NCBI RefSeq assembly: GCF_963583255.1
Contig: NC_084805.1
Location: 7,742,827-7,806,826, forward strand
Direction of reading: 5' to 3'
Source: Pyrus communis
Taxonomy: Eukaryota; Streptophyta; Magnoliopsida; Rosales; Rosaceae
DNA length: 64,000 nucleotides
Both the position numbers and the translations under genes were made by a program. Positions 1 through 12,318 of the stretch are shown here, piece by piece (position 1 is the stretch's first letter; each line of letters opens with the position of its first letter). Under the pieces are notes generated by a model. It made no database searches. It was not told the DNA's origin and was given only the letters and a program-made list of their open reading frames with translations.

Positions 1-684
1 CTCAAACCTGAGGTGGTAAAGTATAATTTATCCAATATTTTAATAGAAACTAGATCCCAAATCAAGCCACATCAGCATTTAACTGAGAAATTCACGGCCA
101 AGCTAACGGAAGGTATAACATTGGACCAAATTCTAAAGATGAGGTATAACATTGTCAATTTTAAAAGATGAGGTATGATAGTGTCGTGAGACCAATAGTT
201 GAGGTAGTTTTATGTAATTTACCTTAACAGTTAGTATGTGCATGAACAATTGAGGCTAACAAATTAACTCACGTTTACCATTACGATTCTCGAGTTTAAA
301 AATATAGGCAAAAAGAGAGTACAAAAGAAGTGTAATTTGCATAATCAATTGGTAAAAGAAGTCTTGAAGATTGCTTATAACCTAAAACAAAGAAAAGAAA
401 CTTGTAGGGACACAAAGAAGTTGAAAATTAGAGATGAACAAACAAATATAAAACTACGAATATTTTTATTTATTGAAAACAGAGAAATACGACCGACAAA
501 ACTACATAATTCGAATAGACTACATTTAAACAAAATTTGATTTTCATACTAAACTACAAATTATGTTTATAGAGAACAATAAGAAACCTTAATTCAGACA
601 GATTAGGTCTAAACTCAAACAAAAAAATAAAAAATAAAAAATAAAAACCTATATTTCCAGTAATGATAATGTGGTCAATCCCCC
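1..684. other. AT-rich non-coding stretch, nothing recognised
   Basis: No gene, RNA gene or clear repeat is seen here. The only ORF of note (337-540) is short, lysine/asparagine-rich and matches no family I know, so I treat it as chance. Confidence 0.5.
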
Positions 685-870
685 GGTCTCCCTAGCATTA
701 CCCTTTCTCAAAGGGTAGGGGAGACCAAATTTTAATATCAAATTTATAAATCAAATGATGTGTCACTAATAAGAAATAAGCACGTTAATCAATACTTCAA
801 TAATAATTCAATCATCAACATCCACATCATCTAATTTACAAATTTAATTTGAAAATTTAGTCTCTCACAT
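685..870. repeat. MITE-like inverted repeat
   Basis: Two AT-rich arms of about 43 bp face each other: the left begins GGAGACCAAATTTT at about 719, and the right, near 826-868, ends AAATTTAGTCTCTC. A tighter hairpin sits at its left edge (685-725; arms GTCTCCC/GGGAGAC and ACCCTTT/AAAGGGT). There is no coding capacity, so a non-autonomous DNA-transposon remnant is the best reading. No target duplication was identified. A related phrase, CTCCCTAGCATTACCC, recurs at about 18712. Confidence 0.5.
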
Positions 871-908
871 TAGATTAATGTCTCAAAGATTGCAAAATTT
901 GTTATTCT

Positions 909-1178
909 TGTTGCAGTCATATTTAGAATAAGAATGTGATTGTGTAAATCCTAGGAGATATGGGAAAATATCTTATATTCCTATTAGGACTAGATTACCT
1001 ATTAAATGTTGTAATCCTAAAGGGAAAGGTTTTTACCTATTCTACTACTATAAATAAAGGCACAATGAGGTGAATCAAACACACCTCACAATTAAATCAA
1101 TCTCTCTTCTCTCTTATTGTGGCCGGCTCCCCCTGTCTCTCTAAACCCTAGATCGTTCAATCAAATAGGCCGATAACA
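909..1178 (+). repeat. 5' LTR of the copia element, with TATA box
   Basis: 270-bp LTR, TGTTGCAGTC...GATAACA. A TATAAATA box lies at 1049-1056, followed by AAAGGCACAATGAGG, placing the expected transcription start near 1080. The sequence after the LTR (CGTTATTAGCATGCTCC) is not the common initiator-Met binding site, so the primer tRNA is not assigned. Confidence 0.92.
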
Positions 1179-1374
1179 CGTTATTAGCATGCTCCTGCCA
1201 GAAGCTAAGGAATTGACGCATCGTAGAAGGAGGCTATCATCCACCAAATTTAAAGGCTTATTCGTTTTCTACTAATCATGTATGCTTAAAATAAAAGAAG
1301 ATATTTGAAATGTCCACAAAGCATGAAAACATTCCCCATGATGCATGAACCCCTCTATGTTTATATTTTCCTTT

Positions 1375-1411
<37 letters not shown>

Positions 1412-2499
1412 ATAAGTTTATATATTTGTCAATATATATATATATATATATTTGTTTCATGCATCACACAACTAAATTGTTATGTAGAATTTGTGAGTCA
1501 AACTATACAAATAAATTAGAAGCATATTTAGGGTTTTTCCTAAACCCTAAAGGATTTTTTGAAAAAAAAAAAAAAGGGGATTGGACATGGTGCGGCATAC
1601 CACCACACCATCACTGTGGAAGCAGCCACCAGGCCTCGGCCTGGCACTCACCTCAGCAGGACCTGAAGTCCCATGCCTATCCTGCTGCATTGGCCCACAA
1701 CCATGACACTAGCCTTTTTGAGGCTGAGCCTTCACTTGAACCCACATGCCAGTCCATGGGGCTGGGTTTTTGTCCTCCCGTGCATCACCCATAAAGCCAG
1801 CTCATGCTGGGCCTTGTCTCGTGCACCCTCTTCCTAAATGAAAACCCAGCTGTGGCTGGGGGATTTCTTCCACCCCGTGGCCTGCAGCCATGATCCGAGG
1901 TCCTTTTTTTGGGCATTGCCTTATACTTAAGGCACCCAACTTGTGCCTTTTACCCATGGCATCAAGCCCAAATTATTTTGGGGCTATATAATTGATCCAA
2001 AAATATTATTTTAATATTATCTAGCTTCTACAATCGACCCCGTATGGTTCGATATATTGAATTAATTAAAAGTGATATGTGATCCATTAATCTGATAATG
2101 AATCCAAAATTGTTGACCTAAAGATCACTTTTGGACATTAACGATTCAATCATTTATTTTTATACTTTGAACTGTCACATATTTTCGTAGTAACGAAGCT
2201 CTCACACTTGAGTTCTTGAAGAACCTCAAATCCACTATATTCAAATTAGTATATTGCATTCTGTGTTTCTTGCAGGAACCTCTCATTATGAACTAATTGT
2301 TCATAAAACTAAATTGAACCTATAATTTCAAATTTAGTGCCTTTGAAACCCAAATTTTTCATTCAAAACATACCACATGAAACCTGTAGTTTTCATGCAT
2401 AAATTAAACCAATACAAGTCTATAGAACCTATATGTTCTACGATATATGTCTATGGCTTACCATATGACTACTCATGTTTTCCCCTTTGTTTTAGGGAC
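1179..2499 (+). other. Untranslated leader of the copia element, with AT microsatellites
   Basis: About 1.3 kb between LTR and gag. It holds two (AT)n runs (1377-1408 and about 1433-1450), an A-run near 1562-1574 and a GC-richer segment (1590-1950). The 149-aa ORF across this stretch (1345-1794) begins in the microsatellite and resembles no protein, so I do not call it a gene. Confidence 0.6.
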
Positions 2500-3499
2500 A
2501 TGTCGAACTTGAACAAGCTCGATTTCTCTGCTCTAGAAGTCTCTGGAAGAAACTATCTAAAGTGGGTTCAAGACGTGAAGCTCCATTTAACTGCAAAAGG
2601 GCATTAGAGCCACCATCGAGGCACCTATCGCTGACAAACCTATTGACGAAGCTCAAAAGGCTACTACAATGATCTTCATTTGAAGACACATCCATGGTGC
2701 ATTACAGACTGAGTATCTCAGTGAGGAAGACCCACACACCATCTGGCTTGCTCTGGCTGACCATTTTGATCATCAGAAAGACATATACTTGCCTGAAGCA
2801 AGACACGACTGACAGTATCTTCGCTTCCAAGACTTTAAGTCTGTGAATGAATACAACTCTGAAGTTTGTAGAATCCGCTCTTTGTTCAAATTCTGCAAAG
2901 TGGAACTAATTGAATAAGATTTGCTGGAAAAGACCTATTCGACCTTCCATGCCACCAATATTGTCTTGCAACAACAATATAGGGCACCAAAATTCACCAA
3001 GTTTTCATATTTGATCTCTGTTTTACTTATCGTTGAAAAGCAGAACCAGCTTCTGATGAAAAATCATCAAGCTCGACCCACTGGCTTGAACGCCGCGCTT
3101 GGAGCGTATGCGACCTATTCCAGCAGCTATCAATGACGAAAGAATTGTCGTGGCCGTGGCAATGGGTGACAAGTCCAACCACGGGCGCAAGATCAACAAA
3201 ATGCCACACCTAAGGGAAAAAATGTGACCCAGCAACGTCCACCACTCTCCCCTAAGGCCCCAAACTTCAAGAACAAGGGCAAAGCTCCCATTCAGCCTAC
3301 TTCTATTGAACTGGACATGTGCTATCGCTGTGGATTAAGGGATCATTGGTCACGCGTATGCCAAGCTTCCCCTGAGGTTTTTGCCAAGTATCATTCCCGT
3401 CGTGAGTCTAACTTTGCACATGTGGATCATCCGAAAGATGCAACTACATCAATGAAGATATCAGATTTTCAGGAGGCGTCAGCGCCTATGGATGAATAA
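2500..3499 (+). pseudogene. copia gag, broken
   Basis: Capsid/nucleocapsid part of the copia polyprotein. It opens at 2500 with MSNLNKLDFSALEVSGRNYL, typical of plant copia gag. The frame breaks near 2600 and again around 2690-2920. The nucleocapsid knuckle is still readable at about 3331-3372 as CYRCGLRDHWSRVC (C-x2-C-x4-H-x4-C), and the last open stretch ends at 3499. It packaged element RNA in the ancestral copy; this copy cannot make the full protein. Confidence 0.85.
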
Positions 3500-3700
3500 A
3501 TTAGACATGTTTTTAGGGTGTTTACCCCTAGTGGCCGAACCCACTAGGAGTGGCCAGCCCTACCCCCTTATTTTGCTAGGTTTATGGTTTAATTTTGAAC
3601 AATTTTCCTATGTATTTGGAATAATTTGTTTGGTTTTGGTTTGTTTTGAATTATGGATTGTCATTTGAATGGATATTATTCTCTCGAATTGCTTAATTGA

Positions 3701-6700
3701 ATGAATGGACTTATATCTATGCATGTGACCATTTTAATCAATTTGTTTCTAGGTATGTCTAGTGAGGAAGTTAATTGTCTGGCAAATAATGCAACCACGC
3801 ACACAATATTGCATGAAAAACACTATTTTACTAACTTCATACCCAAGAAAGCTCATTTGACAACTCTCTTAGGCTCATCCAACCTGATTGAAGGATACAG
3901 AAAGTCACGTATCATGTTGTCCAATGGTACAATTCTGACTATTAAGGAAACACTTTATTCTCCACGTTCCGGAAGAACATTGCTGAGTTTTAGAGATATT
4001 CGAGATAATCAATATCATCTTTAAACCACTGAAGATCATGGTTCTGAATTTCTTTGTATCACTTCGTATGAATATGGCTAGAAGTATATTCACGAGAAGT
4101 TGGAATGATTGCCGAGTGAGTTGTACATCACAACCATTCGCGGCATAGAAGACCACAGTGTGGTCGGCCCTATGCCTGAGTTCTAGGACACTTTGTTGCT
4201 TTGGCATGACCGTTTGGACATCCTAGACGTGACATGATGCGCTATATCCTCAAATCTTCACACTGGCATAAGTAACATACTTATGTTGGACTCCTACCAT
4301 GCAAAACGTGTTTTTTAGGGAAGTTGAATACTTAACCCTCATATACAAAGATTATTCACTACCCCCCTAAATTTCTTCAGAGGATTCAAGGGGACATTTG
4401 TGGACCTATCCAACCAACCTGCGGACCATTTAGATACTTTATAGTGTTGGTTGATGCATCGACACGATGGTCACATGTTTGCTTGTTGTCCACACGCAAC
4501 ATTGCGTTCGCTAAACTCCTAGCTCAAATCATTAAGCTAGGGGCTCACCACCTTGATTATCCGATCAAGTCGATTCGACTGGATAATGTTGGAGAGTTTA
4601 CGTCACAGACTTTTGATGATTATTGCATATCAGTAGGGATTGATGTGGAACATCCTGTACCCCATGTTCACACTCAAAATGGCCTGGAAAAAGCTTTCAT
4701 AAAGCGCCTTCAATTGATAGCTCAGACTTTAGTTATGAGAACCAAACTGCCGGTATCTGCCTGAGGTTATGCAATATTGCACGCAGCTATGTTGATCTGC
4801 CTGAGGACCACCGCTACTGAACCACATGCACCGTTACAGTTAGTCACTGGATACGAGCCTAATGTCTTGCATTTACGGGTGTTTAGGTACGCCATTTATA
4901 TGCCAATAGCGCCGCCGCTATGTACAAAAAGGGGTCCTTAAAGAAAAATGGGAATCTATGTCGGTTATGATTCGCCATCAATTGTTCGATACTTAGAACC
5001 CTTGACAGGAGATCTCTTTACCGCATGTTTTGCGGATTGTCACTTTGATGAGACAGTTTTCCCATCGTTAGGGGGAGATAAGCATGCTAATGTTACCGTA
5101 GAAGGCCGCGAATTGTCGTGGTATGCCCCCACTATGTCTCATTTAGATCCCCGCACTGCCCAGTCTGAAACTAAGGTGTGACGAATTATAGGTCTTTAGA
5201 GCATTGCTCAAAGCATGCCGGATGCTTTTAATGATCTAGCTAAGGTGTATACCCGCTGCAAACACACCTGCAAGGATAGATGTACCCGCGTACGTCAATA
5301 ACCCACCTGGGAAGGCTGGACCGTCCCCGAAGGTGGGGAGGCCGCACCCTCCACGCGGCAAAGTATATTGGCGGCTAGCCAATCACCTACTCCGACCCTG
5401 AAGCGTGGCAGACCCTTTGGTTCAAAGGATTCACAACCCTAGTTTGAATCCGACCATTATTCACTCATCTGTTTCGACACATGAGGTTATTCTAGATTAT
5501 GGTGACGCTTCAGATGAAACATGCTGGTCTCTCGAGAATCGTGAGATTTCGATTTACTACACAATATTGGATGATGTTTGGAATAGGAATAAGATGATCG
5601 TTGAGGATGCATTCTCGTACTTAGTAGCTATTGACATCATGCTTAACGATGACATTGAACCACATTCCGTTAATGAATGTCGACGTAGAACCGATTGGTC
5701 AAATTGGAAACAAGCAACCCAGGTCTAACTCGATTCACTCGCGAAACGTACGGTATTTGGACTTATCGTTCCTACACCACCACGCGTGAAGCTTTTTGGC
5801 TACAAGTGGGTTTTCGTGAGGAAGCATAATGAAAAGAATGAAATAGTGCGATATAAAGCACGCCTCGTAGCGCAAGGCTTCTCTCAGCGCCCTGAGATTG
5901 ATTATGAGGAAACGTATTCCCCCGTAATGGATGTTATAATGTTCCGCTACCTAATCAGTTTGGTAGTTTCCGAAAACTGAATATACAACTTATGGATGTG
6001 GTAACCGCGTATCTCTATAAGGATCTAGATATGGAAATATACATGAAAGTTCCAGAAGGACTTTTATTGACCGGCTCAAATAGTTCTAGACCATGAAACA
6101 CTTTCTGAATTAGGTTGAGGAGGTCATTCTACGGATCGAAACAATCCGGGCTGATGTCATATAACCGTCTGAGTGAATAGTTGACAAGCCAAGGTTATGT
6201 GAACAACGAACTATGCCCATGCATGTTCATAAAGAAGTCACATTCCGGATTTGCAATCATTGCAGTTTATGTCGATGACATGAATCTCACTGGGACTCCC
6301 GCAGAGCTTGAGGAAATTGCTGCACACTTGAAATTAGAATTTGAGATAAAAGATCTTGGGAAAACTCGATATTGCCTCTGCTTGGAGATCGAGCATTGTT
6401 CAGATGAAATCTGAGTACATCAATTGAACTACACCCAAAAGGTGTTGCATCATTTTAATGAGGATAAAACGAAGCCTTCGAGTACACTCATGATCGTTCA
6501 GACTCTAAATGCTCAACGAGATCCCTTCTATCCAAAGAAGGATGAGGAAGAGATTTAAGAACCCGAAGTTCCTTACCTAATTGCAATTGGGGCTTTATTG
6601 TACTTGGCTCAGTGCACTAGACCTGACATCTCATTCGCTGTGAATCTATTGGCTAGATACAGCAATGCGCCCACAAGCAGGCACTGGAATGTTGTTAAAG

Positions 6701-7023
6701 ACATTTTGCGCTACCTCAAAGGTACAACGGATTTGGGCTTGTTCTATACCCGCGAATCTCCAAATGTTGCCGCCCCCTATGGTACTTGGATTGATTATTG
6801 CTTTGTTGGTTACGCACATGCTGGATATCTGTTTGACCCATATAGAGCACATTCTCAAATGGGTTATGTCTTTATCGTTGGAGACATTGTTATATCTTGG
6901 ATGTCTACCAAGCAAACGCTAGTAGCAACTTCGTCTAACCATGCTGAGATTCTCACCCTACATGAAGCATCACATGAGTGTTTTTTGGCTGAGAGAAGTT
7001 ATAGGACACATTCGAAGCACTAG
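3701..7023 (+). pseudogene. copia pol (protease, integrase, RT, RNase H), broken
   Basis: Domains in order: a protease-like segment at 3701-4024 with NNATTHTIL, where relatives have an Asp-containing active site; an integrase core at 4444-4764 (LVDASTRWSH, RLDNVGEF and HTQNGLEKAFIKRL, which carry the D, D and E region) with a C-terminal part at 4948-5181; reverse transcriptase at 5786-6414 (YKARLVAQGF early, YVDD palm motif at about 6268-6279); and RNase H at 6598-7023 (CTRPDISFAVNLLARYS, then SQMGYVF). At least six interruptions separate these blocks. The order and YVDD make the copia assignment secure, and the interruptions make it non-functional. Confidence 0.92.
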
Positions 7024-7718
7024 TGGTCTTACATCAGTCGTTGACTTTCCTACGACGATCTTTGAAGACAATGCAACATGAATTGAGAAGTTGAAGAAAT
7101 GATACATCAAGGGAGACAACACCAAGCACATAGCGCCGAAGTTCTTTTACTCACATCAGCAGCAGCATCATAACATTGAAGTCAAGTAAATCCGTTCCCA
7201 GGACAACCTGGTCGATCTTTTCACCAAGTTGTTGCCCAAGTCTACTTTTTAGAAGCTTGTCCAAGGAATTGATATGTGTAAATTATCTGAGTTGAATCGC
7301 TTGTAGTTCTCTTATTTAGAAGTTATGTCTAACTCAGGGGGAGTATCTACAAGTATACTCACATGATCTTAATGTACTTTTTTTTCCTACGATTAAGAGC
7401 ATTTTTCCCACTGAGTTTTTGCTACCTAACGAGGTTTTAATGAGGCACCCATCCCGGGATGATCATATTCCGTTGAGTTCTCTACCTTTGTCCAATTTGA
7501 CGTTTGTTTAAAGACATTATGCATACTTCTCACTTTTCTCATTAGTCTATGGGTTGGGCCTTGGATTTTACCATAGCAATGTTTTGTGAGTTTTACTACA
7601 AATGCATACTTCATTTAAATTTGAGACTCGTGATCACCCATTGTGCCAATGACTTCATCAACTATTCTACCTTATCTGCTGAAAATCTGATGCGATGGTT
7701 TGTTGAGTATTTACATAC

Positions 7719-7729
7719 TCAAGGAGGAG
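7719..7729 (+). promoter_or_regulatory. Polypurine tract of the copia element
   Basis: The purine run AAGGAGGAG abuts the 3' LTR start, where plus-strand DNA synthesis is primed in LTR retrotransposons. Confidence 0.8.
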
Positions 7730-8000
7730 TGTTGCAGTCATATTTAGAATATGAATGTGATTGTGTAAATCCTAGGAGATATGGGAAAGTATCTTATATT
7801 CCTATTAGGACTAGATTACTTATTAAATGTTGTAATCCTAAAGGGAAATTTTTTTACCTATTCTAGTACTATAAATAAAGGCACAATGAGGTGAATCAAA
7901 CACACCTCACAATTAAATCAATCCTTCTTCTCTCTTATTGTGGCTAGCTCCCATCTCTCTCTCTAAATCCTAGATCGTTCAATCAAATAGGCCTACAACA
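7730..8000 (+). repeat. 3' LTR of the copia element
   Basis: 271-bp LTR, about 94% identical by eye to the 5' LTR. It keeps the TATA box (about 7871) and is followed directly by the ATTCT target duplication. Confidence 0.92.
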
Positions 8001-8375
8001 ATTCTTAATTTTTTTCCTGTATTTTTACTTTTGGGTCTTGGTTTTAGTTTCAAAATTTATTAACCACCTATATTTTAATAAAATAAAAATTTTCGGGGTC
8101 ACATAATTTAACAATTTTCTTTGATAAGAGTTCTCCCAGAAAAAAAGGGTTTTTTGTTTGTTTATGCCAAGGTCATCATGAAGTTGCAAACTCGACTATA
8201 ACGGCCATTTGTCCCTTGAATTTAGGCTAATATGCAAATCATCTCAACATTGTTAATTAATTTCTTACACTTTCTTTTGGTTAAATTTATAAATATGCAT
8301 TCGGTGTTACTCGTTGTAAAACAAACTTTCATATATATCATGCTTTTGATTATGTACTTTTTGTCAAACTCAATT
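8001..8375. other. Non-coding AT-rich gap
   Basis: No gene or recognised repeat is seen between the copia element and the next LTR-like block. Confidence 0.5.
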
Positions 8376-8702
8376 TGACATGCTCCGACCCTGATATCCC
8401 TAAATATCAGGATAGGCACGTATTGGCTAACATCTACGGGTGACGAAGCCATTTTAAACATGCATGCAAATTAAAATATGTGGTTAGAAAGAATATACTG
8501 ATGCAGAACCGTGTTCAGAGCATACAACTACTCAAGAATAATGTGAAAGAATTATTATAAAAAAGGTTTGAACAAGGGAATGGATCCTACATTGGGAAAA
8601 CTCGAAGATCCCTACACGAAATTGCCCTAACACCGGGATTATGTGCCTCGATTCTAACTCGTGAGGGGGCGCAAAAACAGAAAAGGTGAGTGGACCAAAG
8701 TT

Positions 8703-8737
<35 letters not shown>
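8703..8737. repeat. (TAA)n microsatellite
   Basis: About eleven uninterrupted ATA/TAA triplets. Confidence 0.95.
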
Positions 8738-8739
<2 letters not shown>

Positions 8740-8933
8740 GAAAACCATTTTATTTATGACCATACTAACCCCCTATTTTGAAAACACATATAATACTACA
8801 TAATAGGTTTTCTGAAAACTCTAGCATACAATGAAAAACGTTCTTAAAACATGTACTTGTAAAACAATGCTCAATATTGGTGTTGTCGCTGCCCAAAAGA
8901 AAATCCGTAATCTCATTAATGATGTATTCACTA

Positions 8934-9253
8934 GGGGTATCATAGTGGCCCGAAGGCATAACCATCACAAAAGGTGAAGCTATACGACACTGGTTACGCC
9001 AGTGAAGAAACCATGGTCCATCATCCAAAGGTGAAGCTATACGACTCTAGGTTATGCCAGAGAAGAGGATATAACATATATATGTATATGTAGTGGGTCC
9101 ATCACCTGAGGCTGAAGCTGTATGACTCTGGGTTACGCCAGAGAATAAATGGGGGGTCCATCACCCAAAGGTGAAGCTGTATGACTTCGGGTTACGCCGA
9201 AGAAGAAACATATACATATAACATATCACACTGACACTAGCCCCAGGCTAGTG
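8934..9253 (-). repeat. Array of about five short hairpin repeats inside the LTR
   Basis: A unit of roughly 58-80 bp, GTGAAGCT(A/G)TA(C/T)GAC plus a small stem-loop, recurs starting near 8971, 9029, 9110 and 9168, and a stem-only relative lies at 9235-9253. The stems differ but stay paired: CACTGG/CCAGTG, CTCTGG/CCAGAG, CTTCGG/CCGAAG and CACTAGCC/GGCTAGTG. The loop is nearly constant (GTTACG) in three copies. The second copy has one mismatch. Confidence 0.8.
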
Positions 9254-10707
9254 AAGCTGGGCATATGTCATCAATATCATCAATTGTGTCCTATGGCTAT
9301 AGACATCTGCATACTCGGTTGTGTGTATGTGATGTATGATAACCCATATCTAAAACCTGAAAACATACCTCAAAACTCATATCCAATCACCGGAGCTCAA
9401 AAGCTCAAAGCCTCAACACATAAATACATGATAATTCACATTCGTAAATCCACAGAATTGCAAATACGTAAATCCAAAGATTCATAACCTTTAGTAAAAT
9501 GTCAATTCGATAAATCATTAATATTTCCTTAAAAGCAATTTAATTAATTCATAAATTCTCCTCAAGTCATAATTATAGAAATCCGTAAAAATATAATATA
9601 AAACATACTCAAATCATGAAATATGAAATGCATGCAAACCTAATATTTTATAAAAACATGCAATTAAGAAGGGGTCCACTCATAGATGTTTTGTTGCCCG
9701 AAAGCCGCGTGAACTTAAGAGAATGATGTCATTTCCCACCGACGCACCTAAACAAATAAAGAGGCCATTTAGTAAAACGCTACTAAAACGGTCGAATCTG
9801 GGAAAACAGACAATGGATTCGGATTCAACACGTTGAAAAACCTAAGGAAGGGCCTCGGGTTCCCCCACACGCTGCCACATGCAGAGATGGGTCGTCGAAA
9901 AGTTCACTGGAAAAGTTGTTGACGTCACCGTGGATGGCGGTGGAGCACAGTACCTCCAGCGCATGTGTTGGCCCACGCCCGGACCAGAAATCTGGAATTC
10001 AGGTTCGGGTCGGATCGGATCATGGGTTTTGGGTTGCTGGGTTGGGTTTGGGCTAGAGTTAATGTGCCTAAGGTTTGGGCCAAGTTAGTTGACGAGGCTT
10101 AGTTGGATCCAATTAGGTTGGGTTGGTTACATGGATCAGGTTTTTAGTGTACGCGTTTGGTCTATTCGAATAGGTTCGTGGGTCGCCAAACCCAACAAAG
10201 AAAAAGGTCGGATTCTTGGCCGAGAAATTCTCGGTCTCTGATCGAGCTCAAATCTCAACCAAACTTTGCAGCTCAATATATCAAATTAAAGCCCGGGAGA
10301 CAAGGAATCGAAATGTACCTTTGGTTTCCTCGATCTTGGCCGGAGTTGGCCGAAAAAAAGCTCAAAGTTGTCGGATTAGCTGAAAAACTAGGGAAGTTCC
10401 CCCTGAGGTATTTCTGCATCCAAAACTATCCCATGCATGTCAAAACTATCCTAATCATGCCTTAATACAAAATCTAGGAAGTTTGGGAGGGTTTTCAAAG
10501 CTCACCATCGTCGGAGACGATGACGGTTCACCGGAGAATCCTTTGAACAGTGGCAGCGCCACTATGCGTGAGAAAGAGAGAGGAGGATAAGCCTCAGCCG
10601 TCAAGGGTTGTGATGAGGAAGTCCAGATGGTGGTGGGGGTCACCGGAGTGTGAGCCATGGTGGTAGTGAAGATGGTGTCGCCGTCGTGTTTGTGTGTGTA
10701 TGTGTCG

Positions 10708-10842
10708 GAGAGTGGGAGGGAGGGACTGAGAGAGGTGAAAGAAAGATGAGATGGAGTTGAGGGAAGAAGAAAAAGAGAGTGGGAGGGAGTGACAAAGAGA
10801 GGTGAGAGAAAGATGAGATGAAGCTGAAGGAATAAGAAAAAG
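10708..10842. repeat. Purine-rich tandem duplication, about 67 bp x 2
   Basis: The segment starting GAGAGTGGGAGGGAG at 10708 is repeated with a few changes at 10775. It lies in a GA-rich tract (10560-10890) near the 5' side of the minus-oriented LTR. The serine/leucine-rich minus-strand ORF here results from the GA-richness. Confidence 0.75.
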
Positions 10843-11110
10843 AGAGAGTTTCGGAGAGAAAGACTTCTAGAGAGAGAAAGAATTAGGGAAGGGGAGGACA
10901 CGTGACAGAAGTAGAAGTGGGGTGTGGTCCCCACATCTCACAAAACAACACACCCAAAATATCTCCCAACGTAAAATTACCAAATTGCCCTTTACATTCG
11001 TAGGTCCGTAAAATCTCCATCTTAGCTCCAATTTTGATTCCGCTTGCACCCATGCGTTAGTAGCGATGAGCACTCTAAGGATACGCCAAGAAAATGGATC
11101 TTACGTGACA

Positions 11111-11960
11111 CAACAATATGGTCAACAAAAGTCAGTTTTTGCCTTGAAGGGCATTTTTGTAAATTCACACTTTAACTTCTCTGCACATTATGTACTAGTG
11201 TTGTGTTCGTTTCAACGAAAATTCGATAACTTATCGTTGCATCATCCATGCAGTAGTAGTGTATTTAGTAGATTTGCATGAGTAAATTTTGATAGTCTCA
11301 GTTAACGAAGCCATTCAAACACCTATGGTTCCCATATGTTTTGTAGAAAAACCCTAGATTGGATTACAATTAGGTTGAATTGTGCGATTTGCTTCACATA
11401 TGTAGTGTGTCTACTGTATAGCACCCTTCCCAAAAAGCGAAAAGAAAGGCAAGAAGCTTTTGGCAGCAACATGCAAATCTTTGACTGGAAAAAATGGTTT
11501 TGCACAGTAACAAAAATTCCTCCTGCAAAGGAGCTAGCCGGACAATGGAAAGCCCACGAATGCCAGTCGTTTCATGTCAATCATGCATGGTGTTTTAGCT
11601 TTGACCTTCACCTTTCAGCCCTTTTGAGGTTTTATAGCTTTTGGTTTTTTTTCTAAGTGCTTCTCCCTTTTCGCTTATGGACCAACCACTAATTCTCTTC
11701 CATCTTGGCCGGACAGCTCACATTTTGTATGCTTCACAGCTTTAGGCTGATAAGAAAATGGTTATTTTGTGCATTGTGGATGTCTGCATGTCAAGGCTTT
11801 TTGCACAGCTTTTGAGTTTATCACAAATTTACGTTCATGTTTGCATATACAAATGAATTCATTGGATTTGTATGAAGTGCATACGATACGACACAATGAG
11901 AGTCAAACTCTTGTGGCTAAGCAGATATATAAAGGACAATGCTTGGCTATTTAAAAATAA
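11111..11960. other. Non-coding stretch, no gene recognised
   Basis: Short ORFs (11066-11281, 11336-11656, 11769-11954) show no recognisable domain and no intron-exon pattern of a known family. Confidence 0.45.
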
Positions 11961-12318
11961 GGGAGAATTTCTCCTCGAAATGCTTTATACATAATATACA
12001 AAATTTTATGCTTATATGATTGAATTTGTTAATAGTATTAATCATTCTGTAAAGATCATCTTTACAAAACATAGATAAAAATGAGATTGTTTAGTCATCG
12101 AACAATATAAAAAACAAATAGATGAATTTAATAAAAGTATTACGAACTATCTATCTATTTACTATAGTTGATTGACTAAACGACTTTATTAATTTTAATT
12201 GATTTTTTGCAGAGCTAATTTTAATAGAGTGATTAATAATATTAACGGTTGGTTTTAATCATAAACACGATGGTCCGTAAGCTGGTCACAAAGTGTTTGG
12301 AAGAGAAACTCCTCCTTG
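11961..12318. repeat. Degenerate MITE-like repeat
   Basis: The outer arms are imperfect inverted copies: GGAGAATTTCTCCTCGAAA at 11961, and the complement of GAGAAACTCCTCC ending near 12318. The interior carries phrases (AAAGATCATCTTTACAAAA, TTTAGTCATC) also seen in the palindromic MITE at 58711-58997. No target duplication was found. Confidence 0.4.

Larger units (their letters stand above)
909..8000 (+). mobile_element. Ty1/copia LTR retrotransposon, structurally complete but decayed
   Basis: The element has two direct LTRs (909-1178 and 7730-8000) starting TGTTG and ending AACA, and is flanked by a perfect 5-bp target duplication ATTCT (904-908 and 8001-8005). Between the LTRs the domain order is gag with a CCHC knuckle, protease, integrase, reverse transcriptase, RNase H, the order that defines Ty1/copia. 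By eye the LTRs differ at roughly 17 of 270 positions, and the coding region is broken by many stops and frameshifts, so this is an old insertion without coding function. A diverged relative lies at 61345-63127. Confidence 0.93.
8376..11110 (-). mobile_element. Probable long LTR (solo or remnant), minus orientation
   Basis: Read on the minus strand, the block starts TGTCACGTAAGATCC (ending at 11110) and finishes GGTCGGAGCATGTCA (8376). Its inner layout parallels the 1.64-kb LTRs at 34625-36267 and 55158-56802: near the 3' end a conserved-looking phrase (GCGCAAAAACAG...GTGAGTGGACC), then a hairpin array, then a phrase resembling CCCACTCA. There is no clean 5-bp target duplication (CAATT versus CAACA), so the boundaries are provisional. 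ORFs inside (9879-10088, 10157-10465, 10455-10934) are low-complexity or unmatched and are not called as genes. Confidence 0.5.

Noticed and set aside
1345..1794. 149-aa ORF in the copia leader
   Set aside because: Starts in an AT microsatellite (Ile-Tyr repeats), contains no domain, and lies between LTR and gag.
10455..10934. 159-aa minus-strand ORF rich in Ser/Leu
   Set aside because: Arises from a GA-rich tract with a tandem duplication inside an LTR-like block; low complexity.
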